DNA from: Chondrus crispus
Taxonomy: Eukaryota > Rhodophyta > Florideophyceae > Gigartinales > Gigartinaceae
Direction: 5' to 3'
Length of the DNA: 64,000 nt
Assembly: GCF_000350225.1 (NCBI RefSeq)
Contig: NW_005178982.1
Span: 62,001-126,000 of the forward strand
Made by a program: the position numbers and the translations under genes. The notes beneath the pieces are model-generated. The model saw only the letters and a program-made list of their open reading frames with translations. It ran no database searches and had not been told where the DNA came from. This document shows, piece by piece, positions 38,200 to 47,174 of the stretch. How positions within the stretch are numbered: position 1 is the stretch's first letter; each line of letters begins with the position of its first letter.

Positions 38200-41100
38200 T
38201 TACGACGCTGTAGGCAAAAGCCCTTTAAGTCGCATATAGTCAACAACCCGGCGCACTATTTCAGTCATGACCCCAGCACTTGACAAGTCTTCCCCGCCAC
38301 TCACTCGCGACACTTCCACACCAGAATGATTTTTCACTTCCTTCAGCATCCAAATCGCATCCTCAGTGGAAAGAACATTCTGATGGTCTTGCTCAAAAAA
38401 CCCGGCACTCACAAGTGTATCGTGGTGACGACTGCCCTCCCCGAAAATGAGGGTATCGCACTCGCTGCAATCCTTCAATGTCAATCGATAGAATATTGGC
38501 AAAATCACCGGCCTGGCCCCACCCTCTAACCTACAAACTCTGTCTCGCTTAAGGAAACACTGCAGTTCTTTCATGGGCCATGGTCGAGCTACAAACTCCG
38601 GAGAAAGAATGAACACACCAACAGGAGCTTCTCGCATGGCACGATCCATTTCTTCCGGAGCAGTGTTATCCAGAATTTGCAAAACTTCCATATCTAGAAA
38701 CGCGCGCACGCGTTGCCAGGTCAAGCTCTGATAAAGGGGTTGCGCCAAAGCCAATTTATCAGGGCTTGCATGGCTCAGAAACACATCAAACCTGCCCTCC
38801 GGCATCACCCGCTGCATTCCCGCAGCATCTGGCGAGGCACTATCTTTCGGCCATAGCGACATGGACACAACCTCAAGAGGCATAGATGTAAGACAACTGC
38901 CACAGGGCAGTTGGGGTAATGGTAACGAAATTTCCCCTTTTCTAAGAAGCCACTGCTTCGTCAATTCGATCTCAACAGCTCCTGGCGTATCACACCCTCC
39001 CAGAGACTTAACACAGTCCAGAGCCACAACATGTTTGTGTGGCGCGTTCATAAGAAATGCAGCACTGTTTTCCAACTTTTCTATACCGCCAATAAATTCC
39101 TTTGCAAGAATCACCGGAGTGAGGCCCCGGAATTTCCAGACAAGCTTTCGCTCAGCCGCTTTAAAGCCGAGAAAAACTCTGCTCCCGTCTCTTGCCCTGA
39201 TTAGAAAAGCATCTGCTCGTACCCTCAACGATGCACCGGCAATTCCGGTCTTCCGATTCCCCTCTGCTACGTGTTTTCGATGAATATGGCTTATGAGGAA
39301 GCTGATTAGTCCGTTTGGAATACCCTCCTCTTCAAAAACTGTTACAACTTCCAGGTCTTTTTCGCCAGCTCGGTGACCCCAACGAAAATCTTCCCACCCG
39401 CTCTTCATCATCGCCGGTATGCCAATCGTAGCATCACCTTTCACAATTGAATCATCATTCCCGGTCAGTAGCAGCAGCAAATCGAAACGACACAGAATCT
39501 TAAGCATAAGCCTCTTGTCTTCTTCTTCACTATAGTCGCCCCATAAAGAAAATAACGCAGGTTGCGATATCCGCCCATCAGCCAACCCCTGAATATCTTC
39601 CTGGCTTAATAGATCTCGAAGCCGTTCTTCAGGAGCCGTTAGTTTGCCCAAAACGTTGGTAATCATCTGAACATCTACGAACACGTACCACTCTTGTTTG
39701 TCAAGCTCAAACAGGACTAACCTACCCATAGACGCATAACACCTCAAGCCCTCTAGAATATCTTGCTCCCTTTCTTCGCCATCCTCAACAAATCCAGGGA
39801 ATCCTTCGCCAATTGCTAAAACGTGTGTTCTCTCAAAATGCAAACAGTTTCGCTTTTGGTGTTCGCGCTCTAGCTTGTCCACAAAAGCAAGCCAGCGCAA
39901 TGGAACGGCATCCCTCGCCGCCACAACTTCATCGCCCGCTTCCTGCACTGCTCTTTCCAATTCGTCCAAACCACTAACCTTTGCGTCCGCTGATGATTGG
40001 CTATTCTCAATGGCAATGAACTTTGAGGCACTCACAAAGACACTGCCTTCTTGCCGCCTCCTGATCCATGAATCGTATACCTTTGAAGCGAGTTGTTTCT
40101 CTAGGCATTCCTTCAAGATTTTCAGTGTCTGTTTCTCATCACATTGAGCCTTTCTCGTTCCTACTACAAGCACACGTATGCGACTTGGATCAGGAACGAG
40201 GAAATGAGCAAGTTGCATCCAGTAGCAAAGCAGGCCAACCTCATCCTTCCTTGTCTCTTGCTCAGCAACCCTTGTTAAATCAGTCACGAAGAGAAGAATG
40301 CTGCCTCTGGCTATAACCAATGAGTGTGCCATTTCATACCTTGATTGCCCCGCCATGTCCCAAACCTGCACAACGCTCCCTTTGAAACCGGTTGGGATTC
40401 CGGCTAGCATGAGTGATCTGCGAACTCTCTCTATGACGTCCGCGTGTCTTCCCGTGCTTGCTTTAAAGATGGAAGCATCCGATGTCCCAAAATTCGGAAC
40501 AATTGATCGCGCAGCTTCATCCGAATGATTTTGTGCTCGCTCACGCATCTCAGACTGCGAGACAATTTCCTTATGGAGCCGCGATGCAGTGGCTCGGAGA
40601 GAGTTTTCATTGAAGTCGTACTCCAGGATGATATCTTCCGTCAACCCACGTACGCCGGGTTCAAGCACAAACTTGTTGATCGCTGCCATCTCTGTTGGAA
40701 TATGCGTCTCTTCGAAATGCATCCCCCGAAGGCTGTTTACTGTTGATGTTTTACCTCGACAACCACCCCCCAGCGTGAGCAGAAGACATGTCCTCGGTTT
40801 TGCAACACTCACCGAAAGAATATTTTTGATAATACTAGGATAGTACTCGCCGGCATCAATCACAAGCCTCTCTGATTGATATATTTGTACGGCCTCGAAG
40901 GAAGACTGAGAAGCCGCCTTTGAGAACAGTTTCTCGGCTTTAGCCTTATCTACGGGGACATCCTTTCCAAGGGAATGGTATACGGCCAGTTCATGTAGAG
41001 CGTACCCAAAAGTGGGGGAGAGCCGTAAACATTCCTCTAAAAGTTCTGCTGCTTTTTCTGGTTGCCGCCGGATGACACCTTCGTCGGAAAGCAGTAGTCT

Positions 41101-42018
41101 CGCTAGCGATGTTTTGACCAAAAAATTTGACGGGTCAGTCTGCGCCGCTCGTTCAAGCAGATTGACTGCACCAGGAACATCTCTTCGGGTCCCCGATCCA
41201 TGTTCCATCAATATCGCCAGTGCACACATGGCGTTCACTTCACCTGCAGCCGCCCCTTGTCGAAATAGTTTAACGGCTTCTTCCAAGTTCTCCTTGACAC
41301 CCGATCCATCACGATACGAGGCCCCAAGATTGAACATAGCGGTGGCATTTCCGTGATCTACAGCCTTTTTATACCATCCAAGGGCGTCCGATAGCGTTTC
41401 TGAGGTTCCTTCATCTCTGTTCAGCAAAAGTATAGCTACATTGTTCATGGCTTCGCTATCTCCCTTGTTTGCAGCTTTGAGGTACCAGTCGTAGGCCGCT
41501 GCTTCATCCTTCGTAACGGCGGCACCACAGAAAAATAATCTTGCCAAATTTTTCATTGCAAGGGTGTGACCCATTTTAGCTGCCCGTTCGTATAGCACAA
41601 CGGCCTCTGCCATGTCGGGCGGAACCCCACCTTCACCCCTTTCAAACACGACTGCTAAGTCATTTGCTGCAGCTGCAAGCCCCAACTCTATCGCCTGTCG
41701 ATACAAAGGAACGGCATCAGGTACGTTCCTCGGCTGCTCATTCGTACCTCGCTGTAGAGATACAGCCAAGGTATACAATTCCCTGGCGTTGGAAAGCTGT
41801 GCAGCCTTTTGGTAGAAAACGGTGGGTTTAGGGGAATCTCTCTGGTACTCCGATTCGCCAACCAACAAAAGAGCGAGCCCATTTCTCTTTTCAATACGGT
41901 TTTTCGTACGCGACATGCTAAATTGCAATCCAGAACCGTTTTCCCGGATATCCTCAGATTCATTTTCCCCGTCATCCAACTTGATGTCTTCCAAATCCTT
42001 GTTCCCGTTTAGGCCCAT
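38200..42018 (-). CDS. Sel1-repeat / ROCO GTPase / TIR-domain protein
   Basis: The first in-frame ATG is 42018-42016 (MGLNGNKDLED), giving 1272 residues. Residues of about 60-390 hold eight or so Sel1 repeats (for example AMNNVAILLL, AMFNLGASYRDGSG). A Ras-of-complex GTPase follows: P-loop GGGCRGKTST (about 416), G3 DMAGQ (about 553), G4-like GTRKAQCD (about 617). A COR-like region with LSQEDIQGLADG and FDLLLLLTGND occupies about 700-930. A TIR domain starts at about 1073 (FDVFLSHASPDKLALAQ), and the position of the catalytic Glu of NADase TIRs is occupied in WPMKEL (about 1148). ROCO-TIR proteins are candidate innate-immune or cell-death switches; whether this TIR cleaves NAD is untested. 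The single open frame has no break. Confidence 0.88.
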   Translation of the reverse strand: MGLNGNKDLEDIKLDDGENESEDIRENGSGLQFSMSRTKNRIEKRNGLALLLVGESEYQRDSPKPTVFYQKAAQLSNARELYTLAVSLQRGTNEQPRNVPDAVPLYRQAIELGLAAAANDLAVVFERGEGGVPPDMAEAVVLYERAAKMGHTLAMKNLARLFFCGAAVTKDEAAAYDWYLKAANKGDSEAMNNVAILLLNRDEGTSETLSDALGWYKKAVDHGNATAMFNLGASYRDGSGVKENLEEAVKLFRQGAAAGEVNAMCALAILMEHGSGTRRDVPGAVNLLERAAQTDPSNFLVKTSLARLLLSDEGVIRRQPEKAAELLEECLRLSPTFGYALHELAVYHSLGKDVPVDKAKAEKLFSKAASQSSFEAVQIYQSERLVIDAGEYYPSIIKNILSVSVAKPRTCLLLTLGGGCRGKTSTVNSLRGMHFEETHIPTEMAAINKFVLEPGVRGLTEDIILEYDFNENSLRATASRLHKEIVSQSEMRERAQNHSDEAARSIVPNFGTSDASIFKASTGRHADVIERVRRSLMLAGIPTGFKGSVVQVWDMAGQSRYEMAHSLVIARGSILLFVTDLTRVAEQETRKDEVGLLCYWMQLAHFLVPDPSRIRVLVVGTRKAQCDEKQTLKILKECLEKQLASKVYDSWIRRRQEGSVFVSASKFIAIENSQSSADAKVSGLDELERAVQEAGDEVVAARDAVPLRWLAFVDKLEREHQKRNCLHFERTHVLAIGEGFPGFVEDGEEREQDILEGLRCYASMGRLVLFELDKQEWYVFVDVQMITNVLGKLTAPEERLRDLLSQEDIQGLADGRISQPALFSLWGDYSEEEDKRLMLKILCRFDLLLLLTGNDDSIVKGDATIGIPAMMKSGWEDFRWGHRAGEKDLEVVTVFEEEGIPNGLISFLISHIHRKHVAEGNRKTGIAGASLRVRADAFLIRARDGSRVFLGFKAAERKLVWKFRGLTPVILAKEFIGGIEKLENSAAFLMNAPHKHVVALDCVKSLGGCDTPGAVEIELTKQWLLRKGEISLPLPQLPCGSCLTSMPLEVVSMSLWPKDSASPDAAGMQRVMPEGRFDVFLSHASPDKLALAQPLYQSLTWQRVRAFLDMEVLQILDNTAPEEMDRAMREAPVGVFILSPEFVARPWPMKELQCFLKRDRVCRLEGGARPVILPIFYRLTLKDCSECDTLIFGEGSRHHDTLVSAGFFEQDHQNVLSTEDAIWMLKEVKNHSGVEVSRVSGGEDLSSAGVMTEIVRRVVDYMRLKGLLPTAS

Positions 42019-42920
42019 TACGTAGACAAATTTAGTCGTAAATTGATTTGCGATAAGTGAGTTTGGCTCAGATTTGAAGATAGGGCAAAGCGTGCGGAGA
42101 AGACACCAGAACGAATAGCAAATTCTGTTCCCCAAACGCCACAACTATGCCCGACTGCGCATGGAGAAGCGTCTTACGCGAATATCATAGCCTCACCGCA
42201 AGCGTAGTTAGCAGTGTAGTAACATCGCGGTGCACAGAAGCCAACATGTCACATCCCTCGTCTGAATCTCCGCGGGTAAGGCACGGTGGTTGGAAGGGTA
42301 GTTGGAAGGGCCTTTTAGAACAAAAACACTGTAAGAGCGTCCCCACGGTTAGAATCAAATAACCAAATACTGTAATTAAAATTTAATGATTTGATGTCAA
42401 ATGACATCCCCCCCCCCAGTCGGTGACCTGGAGTAGTTTCTCATTTGATTTGTGACAAATCGACGAGAACAAGGTCAAAAAGCCATATTTTGGACCTTGA
42501 ATAAAATTACCATAAACCAGCAATTCTACAGTAGGGTGTGCATTGCATGCTTTCGCTGAACGGTCATGACCACCTCAGATGGCAGGAAGAAAATTCTCAG
42601 CTCAACAAGAACACTCCGTGTGCCGCTCATATACATCCGTTTGGTGCCATTTGGGGTTCAATCAGCAGCCCTCTCGGCACTCCAACAACGAGGAAAGAAA
42701 AAAGCTGAAAAATCTCTCAGTCTCGCATGCTTTCTCTGTGTTAAAGCAGCTGAACTTGTACAGCGCAAGTTCGGTAGAATATCAACTTGCCCGGTACCAT
42801 ACCCATCTGTCTCCAAGTTCTATGGTTGTTGCTCACTTTATTAGGTCACATTGGAATAGTAACGCCCTGTGGAACTCGTGTCGCTCTTCTCTGTGAACTT
42901 CACGCAAGCCATTTGTCGTA
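42019..42920. other. Spacer left of the FEN/CXC unit
   Basis: After the leader of the TIR gene this stretch has a tandem GGTTGGAAGGGTA/GTTGGAAGGG pair (42288-42311), an A/T-rich patch (42359-42400), a C9 run (42410-42418) and an imperfect inverted repeat near 42470-42500. It may contain the left end of the unit that follows, but I cannot place terminal repeats because the right end is outside the window. Confidence 0.45.
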
Positions 42921-43379
42921 ATGTCGGCTACAGTACTAGCTCCTTCCGTTTCGGAGACGCCTCGCACATCCCTAAGCGTTGTTAGCATGTCTTTGAGAGG
43001 ACATGAGAGAAGCAGGATGTTTTATAAGGTTTCTCTATCCGTTGTGGACGGTACACAATGTCGATTATTTCTTTTATCATTGAGTATGGCGGAAAGAATG
43101 TGGAAAAGATATTGCAAGGGAATGCAACTCAAAGGAAGTACTGAATACTGTGACCGCATAACTGGTGCATCTATCAGCTTCCTTAACTCTACCATATGCC
43201 ATCTTTCAGGCTCTATGCCAGGTGAAAAATGCCAAGATTTTCTTTTCTGTCTACAGCAAACCATTTTGAGAAAGTATGACAGTTCTTCCTTTTTCTCTGC
43301 ATGGATGGTACCTCAGAGTCTTTATAAGCTTTGGAAATGTACGAGCAAGGTTAATACAGAGCTCTTGCCGACTGTATGA
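42921..43379 (+). CDS. Unknown ORF, upstream member of a pair
   Basis: The 152-codon frame starts at ATG 42921 (MSATVLAPSVSE) and ends TGA at 43377-43379. The product has several Cys (YCDRITGAS, ICHLSG, CQDFLFCLQQ) but no motif I know. Its stop overlaps the start of the next ORF as ATGA, in a different frame. It converges on the long minus-strand frame ending at 44052 and may belong to the same mobile unit. A single protein joined by an unseen intron is also possible. Confidence 0.45.
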   Translation: MSATVLAPSVSETPRTSLSVVSMSLRGHERSRMFYKVSLSVVDGTQCRLFLLSLSMAERMWKRYCKGMQLKGSTEYCDRITGASISFLNSTICHLSGSMPGEKCQDFLFCLQQTILRKYDSSSFFSAWMVPQSLYKLWKCTSKVNTELLPTV

Positions 43380-43960
43380 ACGAAAGCGGCGTTTCGTCCC
43401 AATACTGTAGTATGGATTTCATGGATGTTGCATTCGGGTCTATTGGTAGCTGGGAACATAATGAGGAAAGTGTGTCGGGAGGGGCAGGTAACCCTCCATT
43501 TGATGCCTGTCTCATAGCAAGGCTTCTCGAGAAGCTAGAGTCTGGCGTACAGAAGACTGCCCCCTACTGCAGGTGCCTTGTGCTACCTACAGGTATGAGG
43601 TACGGGGTACAGGAGCATTTGCGGTCGATTACCTCTGAAGGCCTGCAGTTGTTGAGCATTCCAGGTGGTTTTTTTCCTTTTAACGACATGCAAAATCTTC
43701 TCTCCGGTAATAAACGCAAAGCTAAACCTAATATGTATCAAGGAGTTGGACTTTATGTATGGAGAAACAGGGAGTTTTTGGTTCAAAATCCTCCACCACA
43801 AGATATCTTGGAAGTCTATCAGCTTTGGGTAGACAGATGCCTGCATAATCCTGCAAATGTAACATTGTATGAAGATGCTTTTGAGAAAGCGTTTCCGTTC
43901 AAACTCCGTAATGAGGAAAGAATGATGCCATACTTTTATGAACAGGTTCCTCTGCAATAA
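43376..43960 (+). CDS. Unknown ORF, downstream member of a pair
   Basis: The 194-codon frame starts at ATG 43376, sharing four bases (ATGA) with the preceding ORF, and ends TAA at 43958-43960. The product looks globular (GVGLYVWRNREFLVQNPP, then DILEVYQLWVDRCL) and matches nothing I recognise. It lies about 90 bp from the TAA that ends the converging minus-strand frame. The near-contact spacing suggests one compact unit with the FEN/CXC frame. Confidence 0.5.
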   Translation: MNESGVSSQYCSMDFMDVAFGSIGSWEHNEESVSGGAGNPPFDACLIARLLEKLESGVQKTAPYCRCLVLPTGMRYGVQEHLRSITSEGLQLLSIPGGFFPFNDMQNLLSGNKRKAKPNMYQGVGLYVWRNREFLVQNPPPQDILEVYQLWVDRCLHNPANVTLYEDAFEKAFPFKLRNEERMMPYFYEQVPLQ

Positions 43961-44051
43961 ACTATTATTGCGGAGGAACCTATCAATGATTGACCCCGCT
44001 CGGAGCTCTTCACATTGGCTTCGTAACTTAGTTTAACAAGTGAAATCTTTT

Positions 44052-44387
44052 TTAGAGTACTGCACTCAGGTCCCCCAGATCTATGTCCCTACTATGCACC
44101 GATGATAGCTTTTCCGACCCCCCGTCGGAGACACTCGCTTCGCTTTCAGAATCCGATATAAGTGGGACAGTCTCTATGTTGCCATCATTTTCGCCCGCAA
44201 CTGTACACTGGTTGGAGCCAATATTTTGAACTGCCCTATCCAAGTTTTCATTACACAATCCGCTGGCTTCTGGCTGTGAAGCCACGGCATCCGCACTATT
44301 TTTGCATAGGTGATCGGTGCAGTCACAGGCAACACATTTGAGGCCGTTTTTAAAACACGTGCATCTTCGAGTAGAACATTCTCCCTT
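44052..44387 (-). pseudogene. CXC-domain C-terminus of the long minus frame, after TGA
   Basis: The frame of the FEN-like ORF continues past its TGA (44390-44388) for 111 codons to TAA at 44054-44052. Directly after the TGA the residues KGECSTRRCTCFKNGLK, then VACDC and LCKN, form a tesmin/MSL2-type CXC cysteine cluster (C-x3-C-x4-C-x-C-x6-C pattern ending C-x-N). The preceding residues before the TGA are SCR, so the TGA falls where the second Cys of the leading C-x-C is expected. A Ser/Asp-rich tail follows (SDSESEASVSDGG). CXC domains bind DNA in TSO1, tesmin and MSL2. It is either split by a nonsense mutation or read through. Confidence 0.65.
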
Positions 44388-47174
44388 TCACCTGCAAGAC
44401 AAAACCGCAGCCTTAATATCTGAATGCACAATGCTTATGTCCTTTTCTAGTTCTAGTAAACCTGAGCCGTCAGTGTTGACCCCATATGTCGTTGAGCAGC
44501 CCCCGACCTCGTTCGGACAAAGGTTGTCTTCTGAGGACCTTGACCAGTACTTCTCAAGTACAAAGCCTGCCCTACGCATCTGCATGTCTAAGTGTAGCCT
44601 TGGCGGAACCAGTTGGTTAGACGACGTGACTAAGTCGGCTACAAAGTTGTAAACGTCTATTTTCCAAAGCACGGAGCCCACTGCGTGCTTGGAGACAAAG
44701 GCTGACTTCCGGATGACTAAAATATCTCTGTTATTACCAGCATTTCGGCTACTTGAAGGGTTCTCCTTCGTGATTAGTTCCTTTTCCTCAGAAGGAGTTA
44801 AAAGTATTCTCTTACCGTGTCTGAACAAATATGTCAGGCAAACAAACATTTCCATATTGTCAAATTGTGACGATGTGCAGGGGGTCAGAGAGCCGACGTA
44901 CACATGGAACTGTTTCATGGCTTCTATAAAAGTGTCGTGGTTCAGTCCGAAAAATGAAGGACAGAAGTCGCAGCCCGCCAAGCAGTATGCCATACAGACG
45001 TCTTTCACAGTGAGGTTTGTTTTTTCAACTGATGCAATAGACTCATCCAGGCCATGCAGTGAGTCGTTAATTACATGCATCACCCCTATACCATGAACTG
45101 ATGTGTTGCATAGAAGTATTATGAATACATCAGTATCATCTGATAATATTAATGACCCACTGCAACGTGTAGTTGCACTGGGAGTTGTTGAGCGCCTCTG
45201 TGAAGTCACAGGTAGCCCAGCCGTGAATGACATGAAAGGCAGCATTACGTAATTCTTGATTACAGACACAAATCGTGTCTCTGCCTCACCGTGGGAAATG
45301 ACGTGATGTCCGAGGCATGCGGTGCCATTTGACTTAAACACAATGCACCTGTTTCGGGGAATCCTGAATGTCGTGCTATCATTTGGCGATACAGAACCAC
45401 TTTGCTTGTTCTTCAATATCACGAACCCTGTCAGAGAATCTTCGAAGATTAACATATCACTGCAGCGCATCGGTATAAAGTCATGAGGGGAACTTTTTGT
45501 AAAAGTGGTTTCTATTGCAAAGTGTCCTCCATGCAGGTAAATACAACACGACTTATCCCTCTCCATTAGGAGTTCAGAGACAGCAGCCGCTCCACAGAAA
45601 AGGTGTAATGATGCCAGCTCATCTTTGTATTTCCTGTCATTGAGGAGAGAGGACCACGGAACGTTTAACTCCTCCCCAAAGCCCATTTTATACGTGTGGC
45701 TGGAGAGCTCTGCGTCATCCTCAGCTGTAGAAAACGTACTTCTGCCGTCGTCACGCCTTTGTTGCTCTGCTGATTTATGTCTCAAAACAAGGGACGGGTC
45801 ATCGATGTGAAGATGTACTTGGCTAAGATATTTTGCTCGTGTGCCCGTAACCCATGGCATCAGCATATTCTTCATCTTACCGGTCACTACCTCCCTCAAT
45901 ACAGTACCCCGCTCACCAGTACTTCCTCTGTAGTGTAGTGCATTCATTACATCGACCTGCAAAGAGAAGTACGGCACTATTTGCGCCCCATAAAGATTTT
46001 GTGAGACAGATATATCACCGTTGCCAGCAACGTTGTTTAAAGGATAGCAAACCTCCCTGTTGCCTCTTGCGCCATATTTAAGAAAACGAGACTTCGGGGA
46101 GTGACAAATATTCCCGGTGTTGTCCCAAAAACTGTCTGCAAAAGCAGTTACGAGGTACCTCTTGTTGTGTAGCATTTCCCATCTTCTTATGAACTCCTCG
46201 AGTACTGTGTTTTGTCCTTTGGCGACTGCGTTTTGTAGCGCAATAGAGAAGCAGTCCTTCATTTTTGACAGCTTTCTTCTTCTATCATTTAAAAGTTTAA
46301 CGTAAGCCTCCTTGCCTTTCGGTCTTTTCACACCCGAAGAGGCAGACTCCCGAGCAACCACTGTGAAGGCAGACGTAGAATCTTGTGTCTGTAAGGCAGT
46401 ACCATTTTTTTTAGACATAGACTGAGACGGTCGAAGCACAGTTCTGGCCTTTGTCCACTTCTTAAATTTTTTTCCATACAAATGCTTGCTTCTATCCTCT
46501 TCAGAAAGATGTCCAAACACCTCTGGAAACAGAACACACGCAGGAAGCTTTGCTGTAAGAGCTCCTTCACTGGCGATGTTCAAAATCATCTCCTGGTCTT
46601 TCATAATGTTCATCATTTTTGGTGGTGTGCTAAAAACGTTCGTCAGTCTTTCAGCCCCCCTATGCCTGATACCGAGAAATCCAGCCTGGCGCATTACATG
46701 TACCATACGTGCCACTGTTGTCCACTGTCGGGCATTTCTGTCGAATTGTCCCAAAGGGCCTGGTAGCTCTCCTTCATCTACAATCTCTCTTTTTCTTCCG
46801 AACGCCCTGGATGCCCCTGTGACGTATCTAGTTAGAGCTCTCATGAGAGATACCTCCATCAGCCAGGACGCCGCGTTCTCAAGGTGATTAATAAAGTTGA
46901 CACTGAGACCCTTAAGGTGTCTCACGATGAGCATCTCTAGAGCTTCATCTTGGTGCACATAGACCCAACCTCTTCTGTCCAATCCCCCTTTCTCCTTGCT
47001 AGTGAAACTAAGCAGTTTCAGTACTGCTTTTCCTGGTTTTTCGGAGAACAATACGTTGCTTACAAATGTAGGAAGTATTCCACGAAAGAACGCATAGAAC
47101 AAGGACAATTCCTGGTACTTCAAATGATTAGTTGAGTGTAATATAGAATTATGCTTGAACCAGAAGGCATCCAT
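44388..47174 (-). CDS. FEN/XPG-like nuclease region of the long minus frame
   Basis: The 928-codon open segment follows a TGA (47177-47175) in the same frame and ends at a second TGA. Its C-terminal third shows the FEN1/XPG-I signature: GEAETRFVSVI (two metal-binding Glu, compare G-E-A-E-A), LSDDTDVFIILL (Asp-x-Asp) and YCLAGCDFCPSFFGLNHD (Asp before the helix-hairpin-helix). All five expected acids are present. The N-terminal two thirds are unassigned. Lying downstream of a DUF6589-like region in one frame and followed by a CXC domain, it looks like one very large protein, perhaps a transposase-like polyprotein, with TGA interruptions. The ATG directly after the first TGA would also permit separate initiation. 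Confidence 0.7.
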   Translation of the reverse strand: MDAFWFKHNSILHSTNHLKYQELSLFYAFFRGILPTFVSNVLFSEKPGKAVLKLLSFTSKEKGGLDRRGWVYVHQDEALEMLIVRHLKGLSVNFINHLENAASWLMEVSLMRALTRYVTGASRAFGRKREIVDEGELPGPLGQFDRNARQWTTVARMVHVMRQAGFLGIRHRGAERLTNVFSTPPKMMNIMKDQEMILNIASEGALTAKLPACVLFPEVFGHLSEEDRSKHLYGKKFKKWTKARTVLRPSQSMSKKNGTALQTQDSTSAFTVVARESASSGVKRPKGKEAYVKLLNDRRRKLSKMKDCFSIALQNAVAKGQNTVLEEFIRRWEMLHNKRYLVTAFADSFWDNTGNICHSPKSRFLKYGARGNREVCYPLNNVAGNGDISVSQNLYGAQIVPYFSLQVDVMNALHYRGSTGERGTVLREVVTGKMKNMLMPWVTGTRAKYLSQVHLHIDDPSLVLRHKSAEQQRRDDGRSTFSTAEDDAELSSHTYKMGFGEELNVPWSSLLNDRKYKDELASLHLFCGAAAVSELLMERDKSCCIYLHGGHFAIETTFTKSSPHDFIPMRCSDMLIFEDSLTGFVILKNKQSGSVSPNDSTTFRIPRNRCIVFKSNGTACLGHHVISHGEAETRFVSVIKNYVMLPFMSFTAGLPVTSQRRSTTPSATTRCSGSLILSDDTDVFIILLCNTSVHGIGVMHVINDSLHGLDESIASVEKTNLTVKDVCMAYCLAGCDFCPSFFGLNHDTFIEAMKQFHVYVGSLTPCTSSQFDNMEMFVCLTYLFRHGKRILLTPSEEKELITKENPSSSRNAGNNRDILVIRKSAFVSKHAVGSVLWKIDVYNFVADLVTSSNQLVPPRLHLDMQMRRAGFVLEKYWSRSSEDNLCPNEVGGCSTTYGVNTDGSGLLELEKDISIVHSDIKAAVLSCR

